Positions 27,025-37,022 of a stretch of 47,204 nucleotides of DNA are shown here, piece by piece (the first letter of the stretch is position 1; each line of letters opens with the position of its first letter). The stretch is from an uncultured bacterium. Lineage in GTDB: Bacteria; Patescibacteriota; Gracilibacteria; Absconditabacterales; Absconditicoccaceae. The stretch spans positions 1 through 47,204 of the forward strand of contig CAJZIX010000008.1 in NCBI GenBank assembly GCA_916049765.1, given 5' to 3'. Position numbers and translations under genes: made by a program. The notes beneath the pieces were generated by a model, which was not told where the DNA came from, did not search any database, and saw nothing but the letters and a program-made list of their open reading frames with translations.

Positions 27025-27951
27025 TTAAAAATCAGATCAAGAAGTAGTATATTCTGCGATTATTGGAACTTTTGGAATGGGAAGTTGGTTTTTTTTGAGG
27101 ATAAGGAATCTGATGAGTATCCGCAGTAACAGAATGCTTTTCCATCGTAATCACTCATATCATATCCAAAAACAAAAGAGCCCCAAAAGGATAATATAGC
27201 TCAAAAAGTTTATGATTTTCCCTTTTTTTGTTATTCATAAGTTATAATTGTGTTGATGATGATCAGGTAGTTTTTCGCTTGACTTAGAATTAAAAAACTT
27301 TTGGACTTGCACGAAAAGGAAAGAAATGCTTTCTTCAGGATAGATTTTAAAAAGATGATGAAGTCTGACTTTTTGCTCTTGTGAGATGATATCATAGTTA
27401 AAAAATAGGAATCCAACTCTCATGAGTAAGAGTAAAATAATTGTTTCCCCAAGAAGGATTGATGGAGAGAGTAGAAATGCTAAAAAAATGAAAAACCGCC
27501 AGAGCTGTGCTTCTTTATTTCGCCAATATGGCTTCTCAAATTGCTTCCTCGAAAACCAAATTCGATCATTATAAATTGGTAAAAACGTGAACATCATTTG
27601 TTTTTTTTGAAGAGGGCTTTGTTCAATTTTTAAAGCTTGAATGGTTTCTCATGAGAGGACAAGGCTACTTCCTATGGTTAAAATAAATAAGAGTAAATAT
27701 CAAAGAAGTTCCGCAAAAAAAATCAAAATAGATAAACCAATCCATTTGCTTAACCGGGTTAATCAGAGAATAAGAAGTAATAGAGTCCAAGATATGTTTC
27801 AGATATTACACCGTGAATGGATGAAAGATTTCTCTTCATTTGATCGTTGCTTGTGGTCCCTTTTTATGCTTAATTGAATAAAAGGAGCGAAAAACAGGAC
27901 CGCTGAAAGTGATAAATATTTTGCTTGTATTGAAAGTCTGTTTTTCTCCAT
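27025..27951 (-). CDS. Polytopic membrane protein of the VirB4 operon
   Basis: A 308-residue protein with eight UGA codons and several CGA/CGG read as Trp. Hydrophobic spans lie at ~14-28, 52-66, 72-100, 150-178 and 242-262. The frame runs through the UGA at 27235-27237, where a standard-code caller stops; reading on gives a further span and a C-terminal tail ending TTSGSDF, and puts the stop 18 nt before the next gene. It starts 4 nt after the lysozyme stop. No family recognised; position suggests a membrane part of the secretion-like apparatus. Confidence 0.65.
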
Positions 27952-27955
27952 TTTT

Positions 27956-29029
27956 TTATTCAAGGGCTGTAAAGGTATGTAAATTTTCGCGCTTTACGAC
28001 ATTGATATCAGTTTCTTTTTCCTTTTGAGTTTCCATTCCGGCAACTTGACCATGTTGAGTAAATTGATGAATGACCATATTCTCTTTATTCAGTATATTA
28101 CTTCCTTTTTTTTGAATCTTTTCAGGAGTAATTTTATCATTTTCATAAGAAGCAATCCAATATTGATAGGCTCAAAATCTCTTATCTTTTCTAAAAAAAT
28201 CTTCTACCGCACTATTGGAGGTATAAATAAGTGGCTTCTTTCCAAATTTCTTTTCTACAGCCTGGCAGCATTCCAAAAAATCATTTAACAGCTGCTTTGT
28301 ATCCTCAGATTCTTTAATATCTTCCATCTCAATATCAAGGATTGGAGTCTGATTTTTTACTTTTTCTTCTCATAAAACGCCAACGAGGGTATTCCAGTAA
28401 TTGTCAGCTTGTTTTTGAGTATTATGTGATGGCACATAGAGATGATAGGTTGCAAAACGGATTTGTTCGTTAGTATCATCACAAGCTTGATTGTATGCAT
28501 TAAGTTTTGAAAAATACTCTGCGAATTTCTCATCATTCAATCCCTCATCAACTCTTTCTCCGTTTAAAATCTTCCCTTCTCATTGACTAGCACGAAAGAT
28601 AATAAACTCTTTTGGATTGGTAAGCGAATCAGCATCATTACGAAAAAGCTCATTTTCTTCAGATAGTTTTTTAATGTCGAAATTATTAAAGTGAGAAACA
28701 TCGATTCCATACGCCAAATGGTTTTCTGATTTCTGAGGTTTAGATGGTAAATTTGATGTATTGCATGCATGAGGTCAAGGATAGACAAGCATTCCTCCTA
28801 CCAAAGCTAATTTAAGCAAATAATTTTTCATCATATTCATGAGTTTATTTTTGGTTTCAATTTTACTTCCAATCCATCTGTCGGTGCCATCAAGTCCATA
28901 TATTGCAGTTTTTGTTCATTCAAAAAGCAGTTCGCAAAGATTCTTTACTGTTTCTTTCATGCAGATTCAAGCTTTAGATATGGATTCTTTGGCTTTTTCA
29001 AATTGTTCTTTTGAGGTTTTAGGTGACAT
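27956..29029 (-). CDS. GH25 muramidase (lysozyme), membrane-anchored or exported
   Basis: A 357-residue product from ATG 29029, with six UGA codons. The GH25 domain (~residues 103-350) shows YGIDVSHFNN, FIIFRASQG, FATYHLYVPS, PILDIEME (catalytic acids), PLIYTSNS, YWIASYEN and a final HQFTQHG block. Before it lies a 63-residue charged N-terminus and a hydrophobic segment ending YPGPHAC. Two reading modes are possible. From 29029 it is a type II membrane protein. From the in-frame ATG cluster at 28840-28829 the hydrophobic segment is a signal or lipoprotein peptide. It lies between virB4 and a membrane protein, like the wall-opening hydrolases of type IV secretion loci. Confidence 0.85.
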
Positions 29030-29048
29030 TTCTGGTCTATATTAAGGG

Positions 29049-31148
29049 TTAAATGTTTTTCACATCGGTTGTGATAAATGATTTCTCATGAGGTGAAGCT
29101 AAAATCTGGACTCCCACATGCTGATTTCCCACGAACATGAGTCCTTCTCCCACTCCAACAGAAATCAATCTCTGCTGTTCTGCTTCGGAAAGCCCCAAAA
29201 GCTGATTGAGTGATTTGATAGAGGTGACCGACTGTTTGAGAAGGATTTGCATAGAAGAGTTGGAAACGATCGGTTTTCCATACGGACTACGGATAAAGTC
29301 CTCAATATCTTGCGAGATAGTCGTGATTCCAAGTCAGTATTTTCTCGCTCTTTTGATAAGACCGAAGAGGAAGTTTGCAGAAATGTCGTTTTGAAGCATA
29401 ATCCACGCTTCATCACAGACAAGGAGTCTCTGCTTTTTCACCGATCTCACCTTAGACCAAATAAAATTAAGCACATTAAACATCGCAGGGGTTTTCAAAG
29501 CTTCTTCTACATCACGGATACTGAAGACCGTAAGCGCATTATTGATATCAATATTGGTATAATTGTTGAAGAGTTTTCCGAAGGTTCCAGTTACATATTT
29601 ACTGAGCTTGAGGGCGATTTGCTCTCCCCCCTGCATTCCATTCAAAACATTCATCAAATCTTCCATCAGAGGAGGGAGTTTTCCCGTGTAGTCGTCCATT
29701 TCAAACGTAAAACCTTTCAAGGCGTAAGTATTTTGTAACGCTTTGTCAAGGAGAGATTCCTCTTCTGGACTAAGTTTTCAAACCAAAATCTGAATCAAGC
29801 CTACGAGATTCATAATCTGCGAACGAAGCAAATCTCCCTTTCCATACTCCACATCCTCAATCATCGGAGGCATATCAAAAGGATTGAGAAACTGCTGAGA
29901 AGAAGTCGCAATATTCACATAAGTTCCTCCTACTCTTTCACAAAGTGCTTGATATTCGTTTTCAGGGTCAATCACGATAATATCTACTCCATTGAGCAAA
30001 TACCTCAAAATCTCCAGCTTCACCGTAAAAGATTTACCGGCACCGGAAGTCGCCAAAATCACGCTATTCATATTTGGCAGTTTGGAGTTGAAACGGTCAA
30101 AAATCACGAGTCCTCCGGTATGGGCATTCACTCCATAAAGGATTCAGGTTTTTGTGATGAGATCACTAGAAATAAAAGGAAAGCTGGCTGCCAATGAAGA
30201 AGTCACCGCACTACGGACGATTCCCATGTCATCAAGACAGATTGGTAAATTTGCAGTAAACCCGTTATCCATTCTATGAATAGCATTTTTGACTTTAATT
30301 CCATAACCAGAAATCTTCTGTTCAAATTTTTTCCCAGTTTCTCTGAGCTTTTCTTCGTTGTGATCGTAAATCGTGGTATAGTTTCAGAGTTCGAAGTATC
30401 TTTCCTCTTTTGTAGTCAGCTTTTCTCTGATCATCTCTACATCACGATATTGCTGTTCAATTTCCTTGTCAATGGTAATTCCCTTCTGCATTGCATCAGA
30501 AAGCTCTGCTTTGAGCTGGGTAGATTTTTGCTTGAGCATAGACTGAATTGCCGAATCATCTTCAGGATAGAGATAGAAGCTCATATCTCGCTTGGCATGC
30601 ATACTCATAATATCCCTCGTCCAGAGGGTATCAATATAGCTCGGATATTCCTGGGTATAGTAGCATTTTCCGAGGATTCCAGACACATTAAACTGCTGCA
30701 TTGTAAACTCTCGGTAGGACGGTGCAATATGCGATTTATAATCAGAAAGTAAAGCTGAATAACGATTATCAACCTCTTTGATATATTGTCTGAGTTCGGA
30801 AGTCAGCTTTTTGTCGCTATATTCCGCATCTGGAAGCTGTAAAAGTTGCTTCACCTGATCAGCGAGAGCGAGCTGTTTGGCACTTTGAGGCTGTTCTTCG
30901 CTTGGAAGTTCAGCTTTTTTGGCTGTTTCTGAAGCTTCTCAAGGCTTTTTTGGAGCTGGAGCAAGTCCGATTTTCTGGAGTAAGGAATCCATTCGCCCAA
31001 AAGCATCAGTCTTTTTCTTCTTTTTCTGTGCAAGAGCATCCATCGCAAGTTGTGAAGATACCACAAAACCTCCGTTAGTGATGACTGCGGTATAATTTGT
31101 ATCATAAACAATGTTTTGAAGTCTTTCTAGCATTGGAATAATGATCAT
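29049..31148 (-). CDS. virB4: VirB4/CagE/TrbE-family type IV secretion ATPase
   Basis: A 699-residue ATPase with five UGA codons. The N-terminal third is the VirB4 pilus-assembly domain. Walker A ATSGAGKS lies at 366-373 and Walker B LLVCDEAW with Asp579-Glu580. The C-terminal block after LIKRARKYG (GITTISQDIEDF, then MQILLKQS) is typical of VirB4. It is the first gene of a four-gene operon: ATPase, GH25 lysozyme, polytopic membrane protein, triple-hairpin protein. No VirD4 or relaxase is in the window, so DNA transfer is not shown; Patescibacteria often have such reduced machines. Confidence 0.92.
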
Positions 31149-31173
31149 CAGTGCAGAATAAAATTCATTCTCA

Positions 31174-31201
31174 AGTATATGTAAAAAAAATATTTTTTCA
31201 A
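31174..31201 (-). promoter_or_regulatory. Promoter of the virB4 operon
   Basis: On the minus strand: TTGAAA, a 16-bp spacer and TATACT, about 26 nt before the ATG. Confidence 0.65.
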
Positions 31202-31292
31202 AAAAGGTAGGTATTTTTATTATCTATACTACTTGACTTATTTATTATTTACTTTTTTGTTTAAATTAGAAAAGATAAAATCTGACGAGAAA

Positions 31293-32477
31293 ATGCTTGA
31301 CATTCTTATTCAGTTTCTTATAATCCATGATATAAAGCTCAATAAAAGTGCTTTAGAATTGGTTTTATTTTCTATGAAAAGACCGATGAGTTTTGTTGTT
31401 AAGATGGATGACAAAAAAATTAAGATTGATATAGAATCTACTCAGTTAAAAGATGTTCTGATATATTGTAAGCCAAAAGAAAGACTAGTGCTTATGAGAA
31501 AGTTTGCTCTTGATGGAGGAAAGGAAATCCCTCTTCAGAGGATAGGAAAAGAGTATTCTCTTACCAGAGAAAGAGTAAGGCAAATTGAAACACAAGCACT
31601 TATGAGGTTTAGGAGACTTATCGTCGGAAACGAAACTTATATGAATGTTCTAACTGAGGGTAAAAAAATTTTGGAAGTGCATGGATGAATTTTGAGTGAA
31701 GAAGCCTTGATTGCAAAAATTATTAATAAAAATCTTTTTAAGTTTTCAAAGGCTGAGTTAAAACTTATTTTGGTTTCAGATTTTGATATCACCTATCTTA
31801 AGAGGAATAAATATCTTAATAAAGCCTTCTATATTGAGCCACTTTATGAGGATCTTTTGACGAAAATGGTACTTTTTAGTCAGGATTATTTTAATGAAAA
31901 GTGAGAAAGTGAAGATCTTTATGAATTTATTGGTATCTTGAAGGAAAATTTTTTGGAGGATTTTAAGGATATTGGAGTGCTTAAAAATGATCTTTTCTAT
32001 ATCAATTTCTTTCAAATTGTGAGAGATATGGCAGTGCTTGATGGAAAGATTGGACTTCTTGATTTTCCAGATATTAATCCAAAAACTATAAAACTTAAAA
32101 TGCTTTATACGATGAAGAGGCTTAATAAACCGATTCATTATCAAGAGCTTCCTGCAAAAATTATGGAATGGTTCCCAAATAGTAATGTTAAAGTGAATAC
32201 AGTTCACAATGATCTTGTTAAACATAATGATATTTTTGTGAATCTTGGACTTGGTCTTTATGGATTGAAAGAATGGGGTTATGAAGGAGGAAGTGTAAGA
32301 GATATTCTTATTAGAGTTCTAAAAAAGTTTGATAGACCAATGAATGCAAAAGAACTTGCAAAAGAAGTTTTGAGAGAAAAAATGGTGAGTCCAAATACGG
32401 TAACACTAAACCTACAGAAGTATAAATCAGATTTTAAGAGGATAGACAAGGGACTTTATACCTACATCTGAAAATAG
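31293..32477 (+). CDS. Sigma-70 region 4 protein with C-terminal HARE-HTH repeats
   Basis: A 394-residue protein with three UGA codons. Residues ~50-115 match sigma-70 region 4: KPKERLVLMRKFAL, then GKEYSLTRERVRQIETQALMRFRRL in outline. Sigma region 2 is absent, so it is not a full sigma factor. Two winged-helix HARE-HTH-like units follow at ~275-330 (MLYTMKRLNKPIHYQELPAK) and ~335-393 (RPMNAKELAKEVL), as in the RNA polymerase delta subunit. ATG 31293 is preferred; TTG 31233 would add 20 residues. It is probably an RNA-polymerase-associated regulator. Divergent from virB4. Confidence 0.75.
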
Positions 32478-32488
32478 AAATTAGAAAA

Positions 32489-32519
32489 AGCTGAATCCTT
32501 CTAAGATTCAGTTTTTTTA
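32489..32519 (+). terminator. Terminator of the sigma-region-4/HARE gene
   Basis: A CTGAATC/GATTCAG stem with a 7-nt loop and T7, 12 nt after the stop codon. Confidence 0.75.
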
Positions 32520-32540
32520 GTGTAAAAAGTTTCCTTTCTC

Positions 32541-32568
32541 TTGATAATATCAAGTATTTTCTTAATCT
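32541..32568 (+). promoter_or_regulatory. Promoter of the ferredoxin gene
   Basis: TTGATA (32541-32546), a 16-bp spacer and TAATCT (32563-32568), 33 nt before the ATG. Confidence 0.6.
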
Positions 32569-32601
32569 AGAGATCAGATTTTTAAGTTTTATAAAAGAGC
32601 T

Positions 32602-32931
32602 ATGACTGTAATTGTAAAAGTTCAAGACTCAGCAGGAAATGAAATTTGATCTTTTGAGGCGGAAGATCAAAAGTCGCTATGAGAACTTGCAGCTATGCAT
32701 GGAGTGGAAATTCTTCAGTCCTGTGGAACGGGGTTTTGCGGGGTTTGTCTCTGTGATGTTGTAGATGGAGGTGCAGCTATTGAGCTTAATAAAACAGGAG
32801 AGCATATTTTTGAGGTTGCAATGGATGAGGAGAATAATCCTAAACAGCTCCTTGCCTGTGTGAGCGGTATTAAGTCAGAGTTTTTTTCTGATGAAAAGCA
32901 ACATACCGTAGTAATCAAAAAGCTTTACTAA
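32602..32931 (+). CDS. [2Fe-2S] ferredoxin
   Basis: A 109-residue electron carrier. The plant-type cluster motif C-x4-C-x2-C is in SCGTGFCGVC, and the fourth Cys is in LLACVSG. Two UGA codons are read as Gly. An extra Cys (GVCLC) follows the third ligand. No oxidoreductase partner is adjacent. The ECF-like sigma gene follows 25 nt downstream, so the two may be co-transcribed. Confidence 0.92.
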
Positions 32932-32956
32932 GATTCTTTTTGTTTCTGAATAAAGA

Positions 32957-33529
32957 ATGACAGTTATCAAATTTGAACAAGCATTTCTTTTTCTCCTAAT
33001 TCAACAGGATGCTGGAGCTTACAATACTTTCTATCTCCAGACAGTTGATGTGTTTTTCCGTTATTTGCAGAGTAATTTTTTTCTTTCTCCAGAAGATAGT
33101 GAAGATATTATCGCGGATTTCTATGTAAAATTCCGAAATGCAGTCACCAAATATGATATTAATCAGTCTTTTTCTGCTTATGTGCGAACGATTTTCAGAA
33201 ATACGCTGAAAGATTATTTCAAAAAGCACAAAGAGCTTTCTTTCTCTCAGCTGGACGGCGATGATGAGGAAGGAGAAAGATTTGAGGATACTTTGATTGA
33301 GAAAAGCGAGATTGCGGAGCTTTTACAGCAGGATTTTGAGCTAGAGCAAATCAAAGCTGCGATGCAGGAACTTGATGCTTTGAGTAGAGAAATCATCTTT
33401 CTCAAATACATTGAACATAAATCTAATACGGAAATTGAGGAGCAGTTGCTGATTTCCCAGGAAGTGATTAGGCAGAGGATTTCAAGAGCTTTGAAAAAGT
33501 TAAGAGCGATGCTGAATAATGAAGCGTAA
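32957..33529 (+). CDS. ECF-like RNA polymerase sigma factor
   Basis: A 190-residue protein with sigma region 2 at ~20-95 (SPEDSEDIIADFYVKF, AYVWTIFRNTLKDYFKK) and region 4 at ~130-187 (LDALSREIIFLKYIEHKSNTE in outline, then EVIRQRISRALKKL). No UGA. CGA at 33185-33187 falls in AYV-x-TIFRN and CGA at 33134-33136 in VKF-x-NAV, both positions where such factors often have Trp or another aromatic residue. No anti-sigma gene is recognised, though a lipoprotein gene starts 29 nt downstream. Its regulon may use a promoter form other than the main one described here. Confidence 0.88.
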   Translation: MTVIKFEQAFLFLLIQQDAGAYNTFYLQTVDVFFRYLQSNFFLSPEDSEDIIADFYVKFRNAVTKYDINQSFSAYVRTIFRNTLKDYFKKHKELSFSQLDGDDEEGERFEDTLIEKSEIAELLQQDFELEQIKAAMQELDALSREIIFLKYIEHKSNTEIEEQLLISQEVIRQRISRALKKLRAMLNNEA

Positions 33530-33558
33530 CCTTTTATGTCTTTAGAATACAGACGGTG

Positions 33559-34284
33559 ATGAGATGGTGTCAGAAAATACAGCTTTTGGGGTTGGTAGGG
33601 GGCGTATTATTCTTGAGCGGATGTAGTTGGAGTCAGTGGTATTGACCACTGTCGTCTCAGCTTGAGACTGATGGAAATGGCAGTGGGTGCGTTTCCATTG
33701 ATGTATTTATGGACCAAGGGGATGCCTATGCAACGACCTTAGAGTATGAAAATTTTCGCAATATGTTTTTTATAGAGTGGGCAAGGGGGGTGAGAAGGGA
33801 GCGAGGTCATGACTTTACAGGAGCAATGCAAAATGCAAAGATCCCAGCTTGGAATGCCACAGAGCTTGCTTATGCAGATTATTTAAGAGAACAAGGAAGA
33901 GAGGTGCTCCCCTTTTCATATACAGGAACTTGTTTACTTATAGAGAAAAAAAAGAATCCTTCCTTTTTTGGGGGTCCTCCTGGACTTACTAATTTTGGTG
34001 ATTATGAATGGAAAGAAGAAATGAAGGGGGAAAAGATTATGAATATTGAAGATTTGGAAGACTGGTATCAGAAATGTTTTGCACAACTTTATCTTGAAAA
34101 ATTTGTTACCTTTGATGATGAGGAGTTGGCTTCTTTTAAGAGTAGCGATTATTTAGATAATTCTTGATGAGGTGATTATTTTCTCAGCTATCTTATTAGT
34201 CCTATAGCTGACATTAAGGGGTGGTATATTTTAGACAAGCTTTTCCCTGATGAACATAATGGACTCTGTGATGTATATTATTAG
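33559..34284 (+). CDS. Lipoprotein, unknown function
   Basis: A 241-residue protein with a lipoprotein signal peptide (hydrophobic LLGLVGGVLFLSGC; lipobox Cys at ~22) and three UGA codons, two of them tandem (NSGGGDYF). It is rich in aromatic and acidic residues, with TGTCLLIEKKKNPSF and ISPIADIKGWYILDKL segments. No family recognised. It starts 29 nt after the ECF-like sigma gene and is probably in the same operon, so it may sense or respond in that pathway (inference). Confidence 0.7.
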
Positions 34285-34438
34285 CCTTGATTTTTAAATT
34301 GATACTATTATCATCATTCGAGTAAACAAAGGTATCATAAGAATGAGTTAAACTTTCCATCTCATCCCAAGAAAAATGAAAAGCGGTGAAGGGATCTTGC
34401 CGATTTAAGATCTCAAAACATCAAATTCGTATAAAATT

Positions 34439-35377
34439 ATGAAACGATTTGTTGTATGGCTCTACGGAGCCTTTCTTATCACGGCTGGTATATTTATGAG
34501 TTGTGATAGAAATGAGGAACTTGTTGAAGTTCCTCAGAGTAAAGTTACTAGCGTTGCTTCTCCAAGTTCTACTAGAGCATTGAGAGGTTTTGGAAGTATT
34601 CATGAGGTTTGGTTAGAAACAAGAAATGTTCTTCAGCATTATTGTCAGAGAAATGCAGGAAAGAAAAGTTCTTCTTATCCTGAAGCAGAGGGGGTGGTGA
34701 GTTCTAGCATGGCTAGTTCTCTTTGTTTGCCAACTTCCTATATGATGGCGGCTTATGCATTAGCAGAGGTTTATGGTGAAGATTTTTCTTTATCAGGAGC
34801 ACATCTTAGTTCTATTCAAAAACAGTTGGGTAGTAATTATCGATCTTTAAGGAATCTCCATAATCAATTATCAGCAGGAAAAGTTGATGGTAGTTCGTTT
34901 TTGGTCTTAGAAAGATGTTCTACTGGTGATAGAGCTGATATGAAAAGCTTTATAGAGAATGCTTTAGATCGAAATATGTTGGTTTTGGTGGCAGTTCGAG
35001 CAGATGTATATGACTATGATAAGATTAATACATTTACATACAATCGAATATTGACTTTGCCAAATCAAGATAGAAATCCCGATATGGCATATGGATCTGA
35101 TCATTACATTTTAACAAAATCTGCTAATGATAAAGGACATATTATTCTTCTTGTTGAGATGAGTATTTGGGGAACTGGGAATGGTTGTGTTTCTTATCTG
35201 GATCCTTTGGCAAGAACAAGAACTTGTTCTCCTGATGAAGTAAATAATCCTTCCTATGCTTTACATGGTTCTTACTGGAATAATGAGAGATATGTTCTTT
35301 ATTCTAGATTATTGGATTCTATGCTGGCTAATAGTGCAGATGGAACTTATAATGCCGTTGCAATAGGACATCGCTAG
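34439..35377 (+). CDS. Lipoprotein with papain-like / C39-like peptidase features
   Basis: A 312-residue protein. The signal peptide ends in FMSC (lipobox Cys22), followed by DRNEELVEVP, much like Bacteroidota lipoproteins. A Cys in SSLCLPTSYMMAAYAL, His in YGSDHYILTK and Asp in VSYLDPLAR lie in the order of a C39-like Cys-His-Asp triad. There is no UGA in 312 codons with over 20 Gly, whereas flanking genes use UGA freely, which hints at recent gain from a standard-code donor. Four CGA codons are read as Trp here but would have been Arg in such a donor. A strong terminator follows. Confidence 0.65.
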   Translation: MKRFVVWLYGAFLITAGIFMSCDRNEELVEVPQSKVTSVASPSSTRALRGFGSIHEVWLETRNVLQHYCQRNAGKKSSSYPEAEGVVSSSMASSLCLPTSYMMAAYALAEVYGEDFSLSGAHLSSIQKQLGSNYRSLRNLHNQLSAGKVDGSSFLVLERCSTGDRADMKSFIENALDRNMLVLVAVRADVYDYDKINTFTYNRILTLPNQDRNPDMAYGSDHYILTKSANDKGHIILLVEMSIWGTGNGCVSYLDPLARTRTCSPDEVNNPSYALHGSYWNNERYVLYSRLLDSMLANSADGTYNAVAIGHR

Positions 35378-35383
35378 TTCTTG

Positions 35384-35413
35384 AGGCGGATATGAATTTA
35401 TATCCGCCTTTTT
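35384..35413 (+). terminator. Terminator of the C39-like lipoprotein gene
   Basis: A 9-bp stem (GGCGGATAT / ATATCCGCC) with a 6-nt loop and T5. Confidence 0.85.
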
Positions 35414-35431
35414 ATTGTCTAAGTGGATAAA

Positions 35432-36337
35432 ATGAAAAAATATTATCTTTGAGGGGTTGTTGTTTTCTTGATCATAAGCTTATGTTTTTTATTATCTAAA
35501 ATTTCTTCTTTTCCTTTTCATATAGAAGAGTTATTTCCTGTCACTTCTGGTGCTACTTCTGAAAGTCTTTTTCAAACTCCTCGTGTAGAAAAGACGATAG
35601 AAGAAATTCAGCTTTCAGGAGTGAGTTTTTTGCCCAAGAAAAATGATATGGTTGAAGCGTTTGGTTGGGAGAAAGAGCTCGTAGATAGGATATATTGAGC
35701 ATATCTTGATTTAAATAAACAAAAAAAATGTTTTACATCTCAGAATAGTAATGAGTGCGGAGTAAATTGCCTTTCAGAACATTGTAAATGTAAAATTTGT
35801 GGACCGTTAACTGGATATATTTTTAGTTATTCTATTCCAGAATATTGATTAAAACTTCTTGAAAATAAAGAAAATTTAATGGGAAGATATTGGGACTGGG
35901 CAAGAGGATTTGCTTTAACTTGAAGAGAAGATATTTTTTTCTTTACTGGGAATAAAATTTATCCTATAGGGCAAGAATCTTTTCTGACAGAAAGAACGGA
36001 TTCCAGTATTTATACAGATGACTATTTTAAAAATTCAGTTTTTTTACAATATACTCCAAATTATAAAGCTCTTGATTTTTCTGGATGGGTTAATCATTAT
36101 TTTAATGATTTTTCGGGGAATGTTTCCTACTATAAATGTGAAGATATATGAGTTTATGGCTCTTGATTTGCTTGTTTTGAGATAGAATCATATTGATCAT
36201 CCATATATCATCCTATTGCGATTTTTAATACACAAGGGTATAATAGTTTTTTGTATTATTTTTGTTATAAGGAATGTGTTTACGATAAACGATTTGGTAA
36301 TATTTCCCTTGAAAATAAAGGGTATAGGTATGAATAA
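35432..36337 (+). CDS. Exported or anchored Cys-rich protein, unknown function
   Basis: A 301-residue protein with an N-terminal hydrophobic segment (residues ~5-22) and seven UGA codons. A Cys-rich stretch at ~103-123 (CFTSQNSNECGVNCL, then CKCKICGP) could bind metal or be disulfide-bonded. The rest is rich in Tyr, Phe and Asn, and more Cys occur near the C-terminus (FCYKECVYDK). No family recognised. It follows the C39-like lipoprotein after a terminator. Confidence 0.65.
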
Positions 36338-36432
36338 TATTTATGGCTTGAATTCGGATGATAAGAGTTAGGTCTCCTGATTTTTTGATTGATCTTGTTC
36401 TTCGTATCTTAGATTCCCTATCAGCCTCTTTG

Positions 36433-36469
36433 AAGCATAGCTGGAGAATCTCTGGCTATGCTTTTTTCT
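36433..36469 (+). terminator. Terminator after the Cys-rich protein gene
   Basis: A 9-bp stem (AAGCATAGC / GCTATGCTT) that can extend inward (CTGGAGA...TCTGG), followed by a T-run. Confidence 0.75.
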
Positions 36470-36549
36470 TTCCTGTATTTTTTGATAAATCATAGTTATG
36501 ATTTTTAAAAATGATAACTTTGATTTTATAAAATTATAGTTATAATTTC

Positions 36550-36577
36550 TTGATTTCTTTTTGGGGAAAGATAGACT
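36550..36577 (+). promoter_or_regulatory. Promoter of the HU operon
   Basis: TTGATT (36550-36555), a 16-bp spacer and TAGACT (36572-36577), 40 nt before the ATG. Confidence 0.6.
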
Positions 36578-36617
36578 GTGATCAAGGATTCAGTTTTTTT
36601 ATCTTCTATCCCAAAAA

Positions 36618-36989
36618 ATGTTCTATCGTTTGGTGCAAAAAGCAAATCCACTTGATCAAGAGCATAAACAACGATATGCGACTTCGGTCAATGCTGGAAA
36701 AATTGATACGAGAATGATTGCCAAGACTTTGTCTCAGAAATCTTCGCTCACGACTGGAGATGTGATGAATGTTTTGGAGAATTTGATGGAGGAGATTCCA
36801 AGGTGGCTGGGGCAGGGCTATTCGGTGAGTTTGTGAGAATTGGGGACTTTCCGCTTGAGTCTGTCCAGTCAGTGAGTCAAAGAGCAGAAGGAGTTTAATA
36901 CGAGAACGATCAAGAAGAAAGTTGTTTTTTTGCCTTCCAAAAGTTTTAAATCTGAACTGAAAACAATCCCTTTTGAGCATAAAAAATAG
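36618..36989 (+). CDS. hup: HU-family DNA-binding protein
   Basis: A 123-residue nucleoid protein of the longer HU-related type common in Bacteroidota: FYRLVQKANPLDQE, Q-W-YATSVNAGKID, LSQKSSLTTGDVMNVLENL, VSLGELGTFRLSL, and a basic C-terminus. Codon 19 (36672-36674, CGA) gives Q-x-YA, where relatives have an aromatic residue (KFYA or KWYA); UGA codes the first Gly of LGELGTFR. The kinase gene follows 33 nt downstream. Confidence 0.88.
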
Positions 36990-37022
36990 CAGTTCAGCTT
37001 TTTTATTTTTTTCTTCTTTGAA

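Noticed and set aside
26987..27238. An 83-codon minus-strand ORF (MNNKKRENHKL...) between two virB4-operon genes
   Set aside because: The upstream gene runs straight through its UGA at 27235-27237 in another frame, gains a membrane span and stops at 27025 with normal operon spacing. The small ORF is a shadow.
36343..36492. A 49-codon ORF after the Cys-rich protein gene
   Set aside because: It spans a clear terminator hairpin and has no ribosome-binding site.
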